DNA of 5,889 nt from assembly GCA_001701075.1 (NCBI GenBank), contig DAAK01000050.1, positions 5,307 through 11,195 of the forward strand. The letters are read 5' to 3'. This DNA comes from Bacteroidales bacterium GP3 (GTDB lineage Bacteria; Bacteroidota; Bacteroidia; Bacteroidales; Muribaculaceae). A program made the position numbers and the translations under genes. The notes beneath the pieces are model-generated. The model made no database searches, had not been told where the DNA came from, and saw nothing but the letters and a program-made list of their open reading frames with translations. Below, piece after piece: positions 1-5,475 of the stretch (its first letter is position 1; the number at the start of each line of letters is the position of its first letter).

Positions 1-10
1 ATCGTTGATC

Positions 11-352
11 TCATCGTGCAAATATCCGATTAAAGATATTCTGACGTTCTTCGCATGGGCGCATATGGACGTGCATATCTGATGATTCCTTACTTGGGAA
101 AAGGATATGATTGCGGAAAACGAATGCCACGTGCTTATCGAATTCCAAAATGCCATTCAAACCTCTTATGAGAAACCTGCGGAAGGGGCTATACTCTTCT
201 TGATCTTCAAATATCACTTCTTTTCCATTTGCTTGGATATGATGGTAGGGAGCAAGCATTTCAATGAAATGATCAAGACGAAGATCTTCCGGCCTTTTTG
301 AAGCTTTATTATACTTCTTGTAAATTTCCTTTATTACTCGATCCGTTATCAT
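11..352 (-). CDS. Conserved-looking hypothetical protein, 113 aa
   Basis: A complete small frame runs from ATG (350-352) to TGA (11-13) on the minus strand. I do not recognise a characterised family. The middle and C-terminal part (about residues 53-97) has a regular pattern: a PFRRFLIRGLNG segment, an EFDKHVAFVFRNH strand-like stretch, then DMHVHMRP near the end. From memory this resembles an uncharacterised small protein found across Bacteroidales, but I cannot check that here. The N-terminal 25 residues are lysine-rich and probably helical. There is no signal peptide and no membrane segment, so a cytoplasmic location is likely. The gene stands divergent from the pyruvate oxidase across a 488-bp gap, and I found no good promoter for it. 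The frame on the opposite strand (107-301) has no family features and is taken as a shadow. Function unknown. Confidence 0.7.
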   Translation of the reverse strand: MITDRVIKEIYKKYNKASKRPEDLRLDHFIEMLAPYHHIQANGKEVIFEDQEEYSPFRRFLIRGLNGILEFDKHVAFVFRNHILFPSKESSDMHVHMRPCEERQNIFNRIFAR

Positions 353-602
353 GTGATTAAGATTTATCGTGTTCTTATCGTCAGTTATAATATTAAATTG
401 AATTTGTTGAGGAGTGATTTCGAAAATATAACCAAATTGTTTTACAAATAGTTCATAATATGGTGTACATTTAACACTTTAGACTCAAAAATGTAGCAAT
501 CCTCACTCTTAAGATACGATAAATCTACCACTTAATCCTCTAAATCACAATAAATTTTATAGCAATAATGATTTTTATTGGCAAAATAAAATGAATTATT
601 AT

Positions 603-636
603 TTTAACATGTCATAATGTCATTTAACATGGCATA
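603..636. repeat. Pair of 14-bp direct repeats, 20-bp period
   Basis: TTTAACATGTCATA at 603-616 and TTTAACATGGCATA at 623-636 differ at one base and start exactly 20 bp apart, about two helical turns. An ATGTCAT copy lies between them (617-623) and an inverted partial copy (TTGACATT) follows at 640-647. This layout would suit a regulator binding twice on one DNA face, but no regulator can be named. Confidence 0.45.
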
Positions 637-711
637 TTCTTGACATTTTATCCCCAGTTTCCCAAATCCTGAAAATTAATTTAAGTTTCTCAACCCCAAA
701 TCAAGATTTAA

Positions 712-743
712 CCCCATAACCCCATAACCCTATAACCCCATAA
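712..743. repeat. Octamer tandem repeat CCCCATAA x4
   Basis: Four head-to-tail 8-bp units occupy 712-719, 720-727, 728-735 and 736-743. The third unit is CCCTATAA and the others are identical. A decayed unit, CCCTCAA, follows at 744-750 and runs into the palindrome. The array lies about 100 bp before the poxB start. Copy number could change by replication slippage and alter promoter spacing or leader length, which is inference. Confidence 0.75.
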
Positions 744-746
744 CCC

Positions 747-770
747 TCAACTTTCGCAAGCGAAAGTTGA
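747..770. promoter_or_regulatory. Near-perfect palindrome upstream of poxB
   Basis: The arms TCAACTTTCGC (747-757) and GCGAAAGTTGA (760-770) are perfect reverse complements separated by AA. As RNA this would fold as a 10-bp stem with a CAAG loop. It ends 70 bp before the poxB ATG. It has no U-tract and lies between divergent genes, so it is not an ordinary gene-end terminator. An operator, a leader hairpin or a copy of a dispersed palindromic repeat are all possible. Confidence 0.55.
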
Positions 771-840
771 ATTATCTAAAAACCTTAATTGAACTAAACT
801 TGTTAATATTCTGAAAATTTATACTATAAAAAACACTTAA

Positions 841-2538
841 ATGGAAACGAACCAACAGACAAAGAAAGTCGCCGACCAAGTGGCGCAAATGATAGCTGAC
901 GCAGGCGTGAAACACCTGTATGCAATAACCGGCGACAGCCTCAACGATCTCACAAATGCCCTTGTAAAGGATGGACGAGTTAAATTCGTGCATATGCGCC
1001 ACGAGGAATCTGGTGCATTCGCTGCAAGTGCGGAAGCCCAACTTACCGGAAAACTTGCTGCATGCGCCGGCAGCAGCGGACCGGGACATGTGCATCTTAT
1101 AAATGGACTATACGACGCACAACGCTCTAATGCTCCGGTTTTGGCTATAGCTTCTACTTGTGCTTCAGCCATGTTCGGCACTGAATACTTTCAGGAAACA
1201 AACCCAACTCTCCTTTTCTCAAATTGCAATGTGTATAATGAGATGGCAACAACTCCGACTCAGGTGCCACATATGCTTCAGGCTGCCATGCAGGAGGCTA
1301 TCGGCAGAGGTGGAGTAGGTATCATAGGCCTGCCAGCTGATGTAATTGGTCAGCCGGCTGTCGACTCTTATGCCTCAACCAATGCCCTTTACACCAAACG
1401 ACTGCCAGAACCTTCAGAAGAAGAAATAGATCAGGCTGCCGAACTCATTAATAATGCCTCATCTGTTGCAATTTTTGCTGGCTCGGGAGCAAAGAACGCC
1501 GCTCTGCTCGTCAATGAACTCTCAGAGAAGGTCAATGCCCCCGTCGGCACTACATATAAGAGCCAACTTGAACTCGCAGGGGCTTGCAAGAACTATGTTG
1601 GCCACATGGGCTATCTTGGTATGTGGTCGGCTGAAAATGCAATCGCTTCTGCCGATGTATTGGTGCTGATAGGCATGAATTTCCCATATCCAGGTTTCTT
1701 CCCCACTGACAAAAAGATAATTCAAGTTGATGTCAGGGCGGAGCGCTTGGGTCGTAAGTCAAAAGTTGACGTTGCGGTAAGGGCAGATGCCGGTCTGTTC
1801 TTGTCTGCGCTGCTTCCAAAGATCCAATCGAAAAAGGACTCTTCATTCCTTGAAAAAGCATTGTCAGATTATGCAGAGATCAAGGCTAAATTTGATGAAC
1901 CTGTTAAAAAAATCGGAAACAAGGGCTCGATTCGTCCTGAATACATGCTCAGTCTTCTTGACAATCTGGCAGATGATAACGCTGTGTTTACCGTAGATAC
2001 TGGCATGAACAATCTCTGGACATCTCATTATCTAACGCAGAAAAAAGACCGCAGAATGATAGGCTCATTCTCGCATGGCTCAATGGCAAATGCTATGCCT
2101 ATGGCAATTGGAGCCAAATTTGCTTGCCCCGACCGTCAGGTGATAGCCATTTGTGGCGACGGAGGCTTCAGTATGCTCATGGGTGAATTACTCACCATAA
2201 TACAATATAACCTCCCTGTCAAATTGTTGGTAGCTGACAATCGTTCACTTGCTTTTGTAAAGTGGGAGATGGAAATGGCTGGCCTGAATCCAAGCGAGAC
2301 AAATCTCACAAATCCGGATTTCGGAAAGATGGCTGACACCATCGGTTTCCATGCAGAGACTGTAGATGACCCAGCCAAACTTGAGGCCGCCATGAAGCGT
2401 TGGCTTTCTGCCGACGGTCCTGCATTGCTATCAGTCGTCACAGATCAGGATGCCGCCTCTTTCAGTTTTTCAGAGAAACTGATGGAATCTGCTAAGCCCG
2501 GCAACCCCCTCAGCAACTTCGCTCCCCTCGGAAGTTAA
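841..2538 (+). CDS. poxB: Pyruvate oxidase / pyruvate:quinone dehydrogenase, PoxB type (ThDP and FAD)
   Basis: This 565-aa protein aligns along nearly its whole length with E. coli PoxB, which decarboxylates pyruvate to acetate and CO2 and passes electrons through FAD to a quinone. The ThDP PYR domain (about 5-175) has TGDSLN, the RHEE motif with catalytic Glu55, and GPGHVHLINGL. The central FAD domain (about 190-345) has FAGSGAKNA and FPYPGFFPTDKKIIQVD. The ThDP PP domain (about 365-535) has GSFSHGSMANAMP and the Mg/diphosphate motif GDGGFSMLMG (439 on). The closing NN of that motif reads DN (466-467), with the metal-ligand Asn kept. The C-terminus stops where the 23-residue lipid-binding peptide of E. 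coli PoxB would begin, so a peripheral membrane mode like that of E. coli is doubtful. A TAA directly precedes the ATG, which fixes the earliest start. It appears monocistronic. Other ThDP enzymes such as acetolactate synthase fit less well. Confidence 0.92.
   Translation: METNQQTKKVADQVAQMIADAGVKHLYAITGDSLNDLTNALVKDGRVKFVHMRHEESGAFAASAEAQLTGKLAACAGSSGPGHVHLINGLYDAQRSNAPVLAIASTCASAMFGTEYFQETNPTLLFSNCNVYNEMATTPTQVPHMLQAAMQEAIGRGGVGIIGLPADVIGQPAVDSYASTNALYTKRLPEPSEEEIDQAAELINNASSVAIFAGSGAKNAALLVNELSEKVNAPVGTTYKSQLELAGACKNYVGHMGYLGMWSAENAIASADVLVLIGMNFPYPGFFPTDKKIIQVDVRAERLGRKSKVDVAVRADAGLFLSALLPKIQSKKDSSFLEKALSDYAEIKAKFDEPVKKIGNKGSIRPEYMLSLLDNLADDNAVFTVDTGMNNLWTSHYLTQKKDRRMIGSFSHGSMANAMPMAIGAKFACPDRQVIAICGDGGFSMLMGELLTIIQYNLPVKLLVADNRSLAFVKWEMEMAGLNPSETNLTNPDFGKMADTIGFHAETVDDPAKLEAAMKRWLSADGPALLSVVTDQDAASFSFSEKLMESAKPGNPLSNFAPLGS
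2515..2536. other. Weak hairpin overlapping the poxB stop
   Basis: AACTTC (2515-2520) and GAAGTT (2531-2536) are complementary around a 10-base loop and overlap the last poxB codons. No U-tract follows on either strand, so a terminator role is unsupported. It is noted because the 7-bp convergent junction leaves no other place for one. Confidence 0.2.
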
Positions 2539-2545
2539 ATCCTCA

Positions 2546-3478
2546 TTAATCTTTAATCGTTGTTTTAAATGGCTCCATGTGGATATTCACCACAGCGGGG
2601 CCAAATTCTTTTTTCAATCGGCTCTCTACATTTGACGCTATGTCATGTGCCTCACGCAATGAAATGTTAGGATCAAGCTTTATATGAAAATCAATGATTT
2701 TAGTATTTCCGTTGCTCCTTGAGCGCAGATGATGAAAATCCTTCACTCCAGGGGTTGTCTCTATAATATTTACAATTCGGTCAGACTCTTCCTTTGGCAA
2801 TGAGGTTTCAAGAAGCTCTTTTATCGATGTCTTGGCCATGTTGCATGCCAAGGCAATGATCAGGCCACTGACCACGACTGCTGCCAATGGGTCAAGGAAT
2901 CGCCAGTTTGGACCCAGAAACATGGCTCCGGCTATGCCCGCAAGCGTTGCCAATGAAGAAAAGGCATCTGAACGATGATGCCACGCATTGGCTTCCATCG
3001 ATGATGATCCTATTTTCCTTGCTGTGGTGCGCGTGTATCTGAAAAGCCATTCCTTTGTCAATATAGATACTATAGCCATTGTCAATGCGATCCATGTAGG
3101 CTCAAGTATTTCTCCCCCCTTGAAGAAGGAAATGCCTCTCTCTACGCCGTCTACAAGTATCCCGATACCGACAGCCCCCAAGAGCAACGCAATAAGGAAT
3201 GTGACGAATGTCTCTATCTTCCCGTGTCCGTATGAATGATCGTTATCCGCTTTTTTTCGCGATGCCCCTATCACTATCAGTACAGCCACATCAGTCAAGA
3301 GGTCGGATGCAGAGTGTACGCCATCCGCAATCATTGCAGATGAGCGACCGAATATACCGGCAAGTATCTTTAGCACCGAAAGGGCGGCATTTGTCCAGAA
3401 ACCTACCCATGTCACATGCCGACCCAATCTCACTTCCTCAGCAGAAGCTGCCAAATCCTTATTATATTCACATTCCAT
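2546..3478 (-). CDS. Cation diffusion facilitator (CDF) family divalent metal efflux transporter
   Basis: This 310-aa protein has the CDF plan of FieF/YiiP: a six-helix membrane domain (about 22-215) and a cytoplasmic ferredoxin-like domain (about 218-305). It probably exports Zn(II), Fe(II) or Mn(II) from the cytoplasm by proton antiport. The transport-site motifs are HxxxD in helix 2 (His55, Asp59, in ADGVHSASD) and HxxxD in helix 5 (His167, Asp171, in HHRSD). The loop motif DHSYGHGKIET (80-90) matches the YiiP loop metal site. The C-terminal domain keeps counterparts of the YiiP zinc-site residues: His249 before LRSR, His265 in DFHIKLD, and His300 with Glu302 in NIHMEP. The HxxxD pair differs from the DxxxD of FieF helix 2, a pattern often linked to zinc, but the substrate cannot be fixed from sequence. 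An in-frame stop 18 bp upstream of the ATG supports this start. The gene converges on poxB and is divergent from the purF-like gene. Confidence 0.93.
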   Translation of the reverse strand: MECEYNKDLAASAEEVRLGRHVTWVGFWTNAALSVLKILAGIFGRSSAMIADGVHSASDLLTDVAVLIVIGASRKKADNDHSYGHGKIETFVTFLIALLLGAVGIGILVDGVERGISFFKGGEILEPTWIALTMAIVSILTKEWLFRYTRTTARKIGSSSMEANAWHHRSDAFSSLATLAGIAGAMFLGPNWRFLDPLAAVVVSGLIIALACNMAKTSIKELLETSLPKEESDRIVNIIETTPGVKDFHHLRSRSNGNTKIIDFHIKLDPNISLREAHDIASNVESRLKKEFGPAVVNIHMEPFKTTIKD

Positions 3479-3507
3479 GCTACTTTCTAATATAATTTAT
3501 AATTGAA

Positions 3508-3561
3508 TGTCTTTAATGTCCTTAAAGACCATTATGACCTTAAAGTCCTTAAAATCCTTAG
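3508..3561. repeat. Nonamer tandem repeat, consensus WGWCCTTAA, six units
   Basis: Six consecutive 9-bp units begin at 3508, 3517, 3526, 3535, 3544 and 3553: TGTCTTTAA, TGTCCTTAA, AGACCATTA, TGACCTTAA, AGTCCTTAA and AATCCTTAG. The array lies 30 bp upstream of the CDF start, inside its likely 5' leader. I recall similar CCTTAA-type arrays in Bacteroidales intergenic DNA, but no function is known to me. Confidence 0.7.
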
Positions 3562-3579
3562 ATTCCATCTATGATTTCG

Positions 3580-3587
3580 CAAAGTTA
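3580..3587 (-). promoter_or_regulatory. Candidate -7 element for the CDF gene
   Basis: On the minus strand this reads TAACTTTG, an exact fit to the Bacteroides -7 consensus TAnnTTTG. No TTG-type -33 element is found 19-21 bp upstream, so support rests on the -7 element alone. Transcription from here would give a leader of about 95 nt containing the nonamer repeats. Confidence 0.4.
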
Positions 3588-3672
3588 TATAAAATTTTTC
3601 ACATTCCTACTCTTTTGCAATCATAATATAGTCAAAAAGTCAATTTCCCTCAAAAAAAAATTATTATTCCAC

Positions 3673-3704
3673 TATGTATTTTTTCCAACTTTTTATTAAT
3701 TTTG
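3673..3704 (+). promoter_or_regulatory. Candidate Bacteroides-type promoter for the purF-like gene
   Basis: TAATTTTG at 3697-3704 fits the -7 consensus TAnnTTTG exactly. Twenty bases upstream, TATG (3673-3676) is a one-mismatch fit to the -33 TTTG element. The predicted leader is about 75 nt. Confidence 0.5.
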
Positions 3705-3786
3705 CATCGTAATTCCGACGAGGCGAGCAACTCTTTCCTCTAAGGATACGACAAATTACAGGTAATAAGCTAAACTTTACAATCTT

Positions 3787-5199
3787 ATGGGAGGTTTTTT
3801 TGGCGCAGCCTTAAAACGAAAGTGTGTCAACGACATCTTTTATGGCGTTGACTATAACTCACATCTCGGCACTCGCCGTGGCGGTATGGTGACTTATGAT
3901 GCGGATGAGAAACGTTTCTGTCGCTCCATCCACTCGCTTGAAAGCTCATATTTCCGCACTAAGTTTGAATCAGAGTTGCACAAATATAAGGGCAACATGG
4001 GTATCGGCGTCATCAGCGATACTGACCCACAACCAATCACCATCAATTCGCATCTCGGACGCTACTCTCTCGTGACAGTTGCCAAGATCGATAATCTTGA
4101 CGAACTGGAAAAGGAACTAATTGACAGCGGTGCCCACTTTGCAGAACTTAGCCAAGGCACTACAAACCCAACAGAGCTCGTTGGCCTTCTGATCAATCAG
4201 GGCAAGACATTCGTAGAAGGCATCGAAAATGTCTATAAGAAGGTGAAAGGATCTTGCTCAATGCTCATCCTGACAGAAAACTCAGTAATCGTAGCTCGCG
4301 ACAAACTCGGACGCACTTCTTGTGTGATCGGACAGAAAGAAGATGGCTACGCGGTGAGCAGCGAATCTACATCCTTCCCTAATCTTGACTACAGACTCCT
4401 CCGCGATGTTGGTCCTGGAGAGATCGTAGAATTGAAACCCGACGGAATCAAACAACTTCGGATGCCCAACAAAGAGATGCAGATTTGCGCCTTCATGTGG
4501 GTTTACTATGGCTTCCCCACTTCTACATACGAGGGTCGCAACGTCGAGGAAGTGCGTTTCAAATCCGGATACGCTCTCGGACAGCAGGACCAGGAAACAG
4601 AAATCGACTGCGTAGCTGGCATACCGGATTCAGGTGTCGGTATGGCATTGGGATATGCTGCCGGTCACGGCACTCCTTACCAGCGTTGCATCTCCAAATA
4701 TACTCCCACATGGCCACGCAGCTTCACACCTTCCGACCAATCTATGCGCTCTTTCATCGCCAAGATGAAACTCGTGCCAAATGAAGCTATGCTCAAGGGG
4801 AAAAAGGCACTCTTCTGCGATGACTCAATCGTGCGCGGAACCCAGCTCAACGACAACGTGAAAGTACTTTTCGACTGTGGTGCTAAAGAAGTGCATATGC
4901 GTATAGCTTGCCCTCCTCTCATCTATGGTTGCAAATATCTCAACTTCACATCTTCCAAATCTGAGATGGAGCTTCTCACCCGACGCATCATTGAGGAACT
5001 CGAAGGGGATCCCAACGCCCATCTTGAGGAATATGCAAAGACCGGAAGTTGCCGCTACTGCAAGATGGTTGAGAAAATGAGAGAACGCTACGGACTCACC
5101 TCCCTCAAATTCAACACTCTCGAAAATCTCGTCGAAGCCATAGGTCTCCCCAAAGACCAAGTCTGCACACATTGCTTCGACGGCACCTCCCATTTCTAA
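3787..5199 (+). CDS. purF: PurF-like amidophosphoribosyltransferase with degenerate glutaminase domain
   Basis: This 470-aa protein has the two-domain plan of glutamine PRPP amidotransferase, which makes 5-phosphoribosylamine in the first step of purine synthesis. The C-terminal phosphoribosyltransferase half (about 230-470) looks intact: GIPDSG (278-283), a long loop KYTPTWPRSFTPSDQSMR (304-321) and the PRPP loop DDSIVRGT (345-352). Cys234, Cys382, Cys460 and Cys463 sit where the Bacillus-type enzyme binds its 4Fe-4S cluster. The N-terminal Ntn-hydrolase-like half (1-225) lacks the catalytic machinery. MCGIVG is MGGFFG, so the nucleophile is Gly. The HVRY arginine region is deleted, HNGN reads KIDN, and the TSDSE aspartate is gone. 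A stop at 3766-3768 with no start codon before 3787 rules out a misplaced start. It may use free ammonia or a partner's ammonia, or serve another role. I recall a second, longer PurF in Bacteroides, so this may be a paralog. Confidence 0.85.
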   Translation: MGGFFGAALKRKCVNDIFYGVDYNSHLGTRRGGMVTYDADEKRFCRSIHSLESSYFRTKFESELHKYKGNMGIGVISDTDPQPITINSHLGRYSLVTVAKIDNLDELEKELIDSGAHFAELSQGTTNPTELVGLLINQGKTFVEGIENVYKKVKGSCSMLILTENSVIVARDKLGRTSCVIGQKEDGYAVSSESTSFPNLDYRLLRDVGPGEIVELKPDGIKQLRMPNKEMQICAFMWVYYGFPTSTYEGRNVEEVRFKSGYALGQQDQETEIDCVAGIPDSGVGMALGYAAGHGTPYQRCISKYTPTWPRSFTPSDQSMRSFIAKMKLVPNEAMLKGKKALFCDDSIVRGTQLNDNVKVLFDCGAKEVHMRIACPPLIYGCKYLNFTSSKSEMELLTRRIIEELEGDPNAHLEEYAKTGSCRYCKMVEKMRERYGLTSLKFNTLENLVEAIGLPKDQVCTHCFDGTSHF

Positions 5200-5213
5200 C
5201 TTCCAAAGTGTGG

Positions 5214-5360
5214 CTCAAAAGCGCGAATATTAGCCTTGGAGAGGCTAAAGCAGATCGGAGATCTGATGATTATGCCAAAACCCCAGACTTCAGTCTGGGG
5301 CTTTGTACTCTATAGCACAGTAGCCTCGGAGAGGCGATTCATGGTAATTTCTGTTACCAA
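5214..5360. repeat. Compact cluster of five hairpins, REP-like or structured RNA
   Basis: Five stem-loops are packed into about 130 bp after the purF-like gene. Stem 1 is TTAGCCT/AGGCTAA (5230-5236, 5242-5248). Stem 2 is CAGAT/ATCTG (5251-5255, 5261-5265). Stem 3 is CCCCAGAC/GTCTGGGG (5281-5288, 5293-5300). Stem 4 is GCCT/AGGC (5323-5326, 5332-5335). Stem 5 is TGGTAA/TTACCA (5342-5347, 5354-5359). Stems 1, 2 and 4 carry loops TGGAG, CGGAG and CGGAG. Positions 5231-5245 and 5321-5335 form a direct repeat matching at 14 of 15 bases. No protein frame is supported. It may be a dispersed palindromic repeat of the REP/BIME kind, a 3' UTR structure or a small RNA. Element ends are uncertain. Confidence 0.6.
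5277..5304. terminator. Likely bidirectional intrinsic terminator after the purF-like gene
   Basis: CCCCAGAC (5281-5288) and GTCTGGGG (5293-5300) form a GC-rich 8-bp stem around TTCA. AAAA precedes it and CTTT follows. On the minus strand the stem is followed by TTTT, so that direction looks slightly better. It lies about 80 bp after the purF-like stop. The short T-run limits confidence, and it is also stem 3 of the hairpin cluster. Confidence 0.5.
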
Positions 5361-5404
5361 TATCTAAATCCAACTAAAAAAAATCAAAAAATTCACCCCA
5401 GTCC

Positions 5405-5435
5405 TTTGATTTTCCGAAAAAAAGGCTTAACTTTG
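5405..5435 (+). promoter_or_regulatory. Bacteroides-type promoter for the PAP2 phosphatase gene
   Basis: TTTG at 5405-5408 and TAACTTTG at 5428-5435 match the -33 and -7 consensus elements exactly, with 19 bp between them. Transcription would start near 5442, giving a leader of about 35 nt before the ATG at 5476. This is the best promoter in the window and implies transcription independent of the purF-like gene. Confidence 0.7.
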
Positions 5436-5475
5436 CGACAAATATAACAAAACTTACTGATTTCTTACTTTCCAT

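Larger units (their letters stand above)
353..840. other. Long divergent intergenic region, repeat-bearing
   Basis: This 488-bp AT-rich stretch separates the minus-strand hypothetical gene from poxB. I see no coding frame or RNA gene in it. It contains an 11-bp inverted repeat (360-370 and 516-526), a pair of 14-bp direct repeats 20 bp apart (603-636), four octamer tandem repeats (712-743) and a strong palindrome (747-770). Both flanking genes are transcribed away from it, so none of these can be a terminator for their coding transcripts. They must be regulatory, leader-RNA or repeat-family elements. No convincing Bacteroides-type promoter for poxB was found. The best match, TAAACTTG at 795-802, lacks an upstream TTG at the right spacing. 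Confidence 0.6.
3479..3786. other. Divergent intergenic region between the CDF and purF-like genes
   Basis: This 308-bp AT-rich region holds six nonamer repeats (3508-3561), a minus-strand -7 candidate (3580-3587), an A-tract near 3651-3659 and a plus-strand promoter candidate (3673-3704). The purF-like leader of about 75 nt (around 3711-3786) is less AT-rich and includes complementary GTAATT (3709-3714) and AATTAC (3754-3759), which could close a weak structure. No known riboswitch pattern was recognised and no coding frame is supported. Confidence 0.55.

Noticed and set aside
573..591. Stem TTTTATT / AATAAAA around GGCAA
   Set aside because: It is an all-AT 7-bp stem in AT-rich DNA with no GC base or U-tract context, and is likely by chance.
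640..645. TTGACA, a perfect sigma70-type -35 hexamer
   Set aside because: The host appears to be Bacteroidota, whose main sigma factor uses TTTG and TAnnTTTG elements. No -7 element lies at the right distance.
795..802. TAAACTTG as the poxB -7 element
   Set aside because: It has one mismatch to TAnnTTTG, and the nearest upstream TTG (767-769) is 25 bp away, beyond the usual 19-21 bp.
837..1181. Open frames on the minus strand inside poxB (772-1095, 837-1181, 1522-1725, 2136-2441)
   Set aside because: They lie antisense to a gene with clear family motifs, and their translations show only biased composition and no recognisable domain.
2988..3495. Plus-strand open frames over the CDF gene (2988-3239, 3208-3495)
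   Set aside because: The minus strand encodes a full-length CDF transporter with its metal motifs. The plus frames have no family features.
3508..3561. Nonamer array as a CRISPR array
   Set aside because: Units are 9 bp, contiguous and without spacers, so it is a simple tandem repeat.
3787..3830. A wrong start hiding the PurF catalytic cysteine
   Set aside because: An in-frame TAA lies at 3766-3768 with no start codon between it and 3787, and no Met-Cys pair occurs near the N-terminus.
4485..5193. Overlapping frames within the purF-like gene on both strands
   Set aside because: They are shadows of the 470-aa frame, which is continuous and carries the phosphoribosyltransferase motifs.
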